From Kluyvera intermedia (GTDB taxonomy: Bacteria; Pseudomonadota; Gammaproteobacteria; Enterobacterales; Enterobacteriaceae), in contig NZ_CP139986.1 in the NCBI RefSeq assembly GCF_034424175.1, forward strand, positions 4,340,001-4,404,000: a DNA stretch of 64,000 nucleotides, written 5' to 3'. Below are positions 61,590 through 64,000 of this stretch, piece after piece. Under the pieces are notes generated by a model. That model worked only from the letters and a program-made list of their open reading frames with translations. It ran no database searches and was not told the DNA's origin. How positions within the stretch are numbered: position 1 is the first letter of the stretch; the number at the start of each line of letters is the position of its first letter. The position numbers and the translations under genes are program-made.

Positions 61590-62000
61590 TCATTCTCGCT
61601 TGAGCCGTTTCGAGTTACATAACCATAGCGTAATCACCAGCAGCAAAATGGCAGCGGAGTAAATCAACACATCCAGCGGCGAGGTATGATCAACAATAAT
61701 CAATCTCACAATCGCCGTAATACCGATATAGACAAAATAACGCAGCGGGAAGTGAAAACCGGATTGAAAGTACTTCACAATCAGGGCAATGAATTCGAAG
61801 TAAAGGAAATAAACAACTAATCCTTCTACCAGCTCATATTTACTGGTGCGTTCCGGTGCGAACAACACATCAGCCAGATGCAAAGTTTCTTTACCGAGGA
61901 AAACGATCAGAATCAAGCCAAGGCATAGCAGCCCCAGATTCAATACGGTCTGGAGAATGGTGGAGATAAATTCCACAAGGGGGCGTGATAGTGACGTCAT
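61590..62000 (-). CDS. psiE: PsiE, phosphate-starvation-inducible membrane protein
   Basis: The ATG at 62000, after AGAGGTG, gives 136 residues ([17 protein letters not shown]), equal to E. coli. A longer frame to 62099 lacks homology. Four hydrophobic helices are visible. The function is unknown; in E. coli it is PhoB-activated and CRP-repressed. Confidence 0.94.
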   Translation of the reverse strand: MTSLSRPLVEFISTILQTVLNLGLLCLGLILIVFLGKETLHLADVLFAPERTSKYELVEGLVVYFLYFEFIALIVKYFQSGFHFPLRYFVYIGITAIVRLIIVDHTSPLDVLIYSAAILLLVITLWLCNSKRLKRE

Positions 62001-62427
62001 TGCGAGCACCTCTTTTGCTGGGCCGAGCCTTTTGTATAGCGTAAAAGTGTGATCTAGATCTAGTTTTTTCATCACTATCGTCCCATTCCGTACGCCCATA
62101 AATCGGTTACAGAATGCACTTAACTTAGGGTCATTATTCTTGTCATCTTTGGAAACATTTCTCTTTTTACACCCTAAAAAGAAAAAAATTTTTCTTTTGA
62201 TTACGTGATCGACTTAACTAAATCCCCTATCAAGGTCAAAAAATAAAAAAATCACACCTTAAAAATCAACGAATTAACATATTAAAAACATAATACAGCC
62301 ACTATTTTAATAAGAGAATGCTTTTCCCCATTACCCGATAAATAGTATGGAATTAGAGTAAGTTTTTTCTCAAGAAAAAATCTACATTAGCCCTACTAAC
62401 AACACGTTTATTCTGGAAGTGCATAGC
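62001..62427. promoter_or_regulatory. AT-rich divergent region between psiE and the desulfidase gene
   Basis: About 425 bases, very AT-rich from 62150 to 62400, must hold both promoters. Two GTCAT repeats 12 bp apart at 62130 and 62142 suggest a Pho-box relic for psiE but miss the 11-bp period. No gene or clear operator is visible. Confidence 0.45.
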
Positions 62428-63705
62428 ATGAGCAATGATAGTTCCTCACTCTTTATTCAGTGGTTAAAGAAAGAAGTCGCTCCGGCATTAGGCTGTACTG
62501 AGCCGGTTGCTATCGCATTCACAGCAGCCTATGCGGCAAAATATCTGGATCAGCCCTGCGATAAAATCAGCGGTTTTATTTCGGCCAATCTGTATAAAAA
62601 TGCCATGGGCGTAACCATTCCCGGCACCACCGTTTCTGGCGTTAATCTTGCAGCGGCCATTGGCGCTTTTGGTGGTCATCCAGAAAAAGGTCTACAAACG
62701 CTGGAAGGCATTACGCAACACCATGTTGAATTAGCACAGGCGCTAATTAGTCTGAATAGTGTGAATATCGACGTGCAAGATACGCCCGACTTTATTCACC
62801 TCGACCTCACCGTCAACGCCGCTGAACAGGCCTGCCGCGTGGTGGTAAAAGGCTCACATACAAATGTGGTTGAGATTTACCTTAATGGTGAGCCACAAGC
62901 ATTACCGCAGCCAAAAAATGCCGCTGAAAAGCAGCGCGAACTCTCTACCTTCAGCTTACAAGAAGCTTTCGATTTTATTACCACAGCACCTTTCGAAGAC
63001 ATTGCTTTTATACTGGAAGCCGGTCGTCTGAATTCGGCATTATCGCAGGAAGGCAAAACCAAGAAATACGGTTTGAATATTAACGGCACCTTCTCTGATG
63101 CGGTTAATAAAGGGCTGATGAGTAACGACCTGATGAGCAAAGTCATCATCAACACCGTTGCCGCGTCCGATGCCCGCATGGGTGGCGCACCGGTGATTGC
63201 GATGTCAAACTTTGGTTCGGGTAATCAGGGAATTACTGCCACTATGCCAGTAGTTACGGTCGCAAATCATCTCAACGCCGATGAAGACACACTCGCACGC
63301 GCGCTGGCACTTTCCCACCTGACTGCTATTTCCATCCATTCTCGCTATACGCGACTGTCCGCATTATGCGCCGCCTCAACCGCAGCCATGGGCTCGGCCG
63401 CTGGGATGGCCTGGTTATTTACCCGCAATCTCAACACCATCAATGCCGCCGTGATTAATATGGTGAGCGATGTCACCGGGATGATTTGCGATGGTGCTTC
63501 AAACAGCTGTGCGATGAAAGTCTCTTCAGTAGTTTCCAGCGCCTTTAAATCCGTACTGATGGCCATGCAGGATAGCTGCGCCAGCGCCAATGATGGCATT
63601 GTTTGTAATGACGTCGAGCAAACCATTAATAACCTGTGCCGCTTGGTTATTAAGCCGATGACGCATACCGATAGGGAAATTATCAGCATTATGGTCGCGA
63701 AGTAA
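62428..63705 (+). CDS. L-cysteine desulfidase/UPF0597-family protein (CyuA-like)
   Basis: The ATG at 62428 (MSNDSSSLFIQWLKKEVAPALGCTEPVAIAF) gives 425 residues; a GTG three codons earlier is possible. Family landmarks are GCTEPVA near residue 23, GVTIPGTTVSG, the MGGAPVIAMSNFGSGNQGI stretch and MICDGASNSCAMK. Their cysteines likely hold an iron-sulfur cluster, as in serine dehydratase alpha-like and CyuA enzymes. It would break L-cysteine (or serine) to pyruvate, ammonia and sulfide in the cytoplasm. An AzlC-type exporter gene follows 59 bp downstream. Confidence 0.85.
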   Translation: MSNDSSSLFIQWLKKEVAPALGCTEPVAIAFTAAYAAKYLDQPCDKISGFISANLYKNAMGVTIPGTTVSGVNLAAAIGAFGGHPEKGLQTLEGITQHHVELAQALISLNSVNIDVQDTPDFIHLDLTVNAAEQACRVVVKGSHTNVVEIYLNGEPQALPQPKNAAEKQRELSTFSLQEAFDFITTAPFEDIAFILEAGRLNSALSQEGKTKKYGLNINGTFSDAVNKGLMSNDLMSKVIINTVAASDARMGGAPVIAMSNFGSGNQGITATMPVVTVANHLNADEDTLARALALSHLTAISIHSRYTRLSALCAASTAAMGSAAGMAWLFTRNLNTINAAVINMVSDVTGMICDGASNSCAMKVSSVVSSAFKSVLMAMQDSCASANDGIVCNDVEQTINNLCRLVIKPMTHTDREIISIMVAK

Positions 63706-63764
63706 TTCGCGGCTTTCCGCCCATTCCCTAATAAGCCGATTGTTAATTCGGCAGGTATTATCTT

Positions 63765-64000
63765 ATGAGTAAGAAAGCAATACTGCGTGGCATGAGCGCC
63801 ATTACGCCGCTGTGCATCGGTGATTTTCCATTTTCATTTATTGTCGGTGCATTAAGCGTGAGCGCCGGGATGAGTATCTGGCAAAGTACCGTATGGTCAA
63901 CTATTGTGATTGCCGGCTCAGCCCAAATGCTGGCGCTAAATATGTTGAAAACAGGCGCCAGCATTGGCGTGATTATTTTCACGACTCTCATTATTAACTT
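63765..64000 (+). CDS. AzlC-family permease, 5' part (runs off the window)
   Basis: The ATG at 63765 opens a frame that continues to the window end (78 codons): MSKKAILRGMSAITPLCIGDF, then FSFIVGALSVSAGMSIWQST and IVIAGSAQMLALNMLKTGA. This matches the AzlC/YgaZ large subunit of branched-chain amino acid exporters, with the G-S-A-Q motif at the second helix. An AzlD partner would be expected just beyond the window. Confidence 0.8.
   Translation, partial: MSKKAILRGMSAITPLCIGDFPFSFIVGALSVSAGMSIWQSTVWSTIVIAGSAQMLALNMLKTGASIGVIIFTTLIIN

Noticed and set aside
62130..62146. Pho box upstream of psiE
   Set aside because: Two GTCAT units are 12 bp apart instead of the 11 bp of a Pho box and lack the flanking CT; too weak to call.

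Overview
The window is a 64 kb stretch of enterobacterial chromosome, from a close relative of Escherichia coli, Salmonella or Citrobacter. The basis is gene content, order and protein lengths: phn, mdtNOP-fdhF-yjcO-gltP, acs-yjcH-actP, yjcE-ghxP-soxRS, ssb/uvrA, aphA-tyrB-alr-dnaB, qorA-pspG-dusA, zur-yjbJ-dinF-lexA-dgkA/plsB-ubiAC-mal-psiE. Textbook control sites are also conserved (SoxR box, LexA boxes, SECIS). The genus cannot be fixed by eye. No phage, plasmid, insertion sequence, CRISPR array, rRNA or tRNA was seen.

Layout. 1-3280: the end of the C-P lyase operon (phnL end, phnMNOP) and convergent yjdP. 3281-8424: lipoprotein ytcA and the mdtNOP tripartite efflux operon. 8425-11900: selenoprotein gene fdhF with its sigma-54 promoter, then yjcO. 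11900-17685: gltP diverging from the acetate operon acs-yjcH-actP, with no nrf operon between them. 17896-24382: an accessory block absent from the E. coli K-12 order. It holds a cytoplasmic glycosidase-like protein, a Gfo/Idh/MocA dehydrogenase, an orphan sugar-binding protein, and an lrgAB/cidAB-type pair with its LysR regulator. 24476-29477: yjcE, ghxP, soxR/soxS, yjcB. 29616-31130: an extra MltF-like lytic transglycosylase. 31336-43000: core genes from ssb to dusA. 43089-45650: a second accessory block (variant hicAB, a TraF_2-type barrel protein, a cupin). 45773-62000: zur, yjbJ, dinF, lexA, dgkA, plsB, ubiC-ubiA, the complete malMBK/malEFG regulon, psiE. 62428-end: a CyuA/UPF0597-type L-cysteine desulfidase followed by the start of an AzlC-type exporter.

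The gene groups cover phosphonate use (phn), maltodextrin uptake (mal), acetate assimilation (acs-actP), formate oxidation (fdhF), redox stress (soxRS), SOS repair (ssb, uvrA, lexA, dinF) and ubiquinone and phospholipid synthesis. Intergenic spaces are rich in REP/BIME palindromes, a second CCCTCACCCC-type palindrome family and one ERIC element.

Most of the window is ordinary core genome. The best candidate for something undescribed is the 17896-22206 sugar locus. It pairs a cytoplasmic glycosidase-like protein and an oxidoreductase with a periplasmic binding protein that has no permease or ATPase nearby. Its two divergent start codons are only 47 bp apart.
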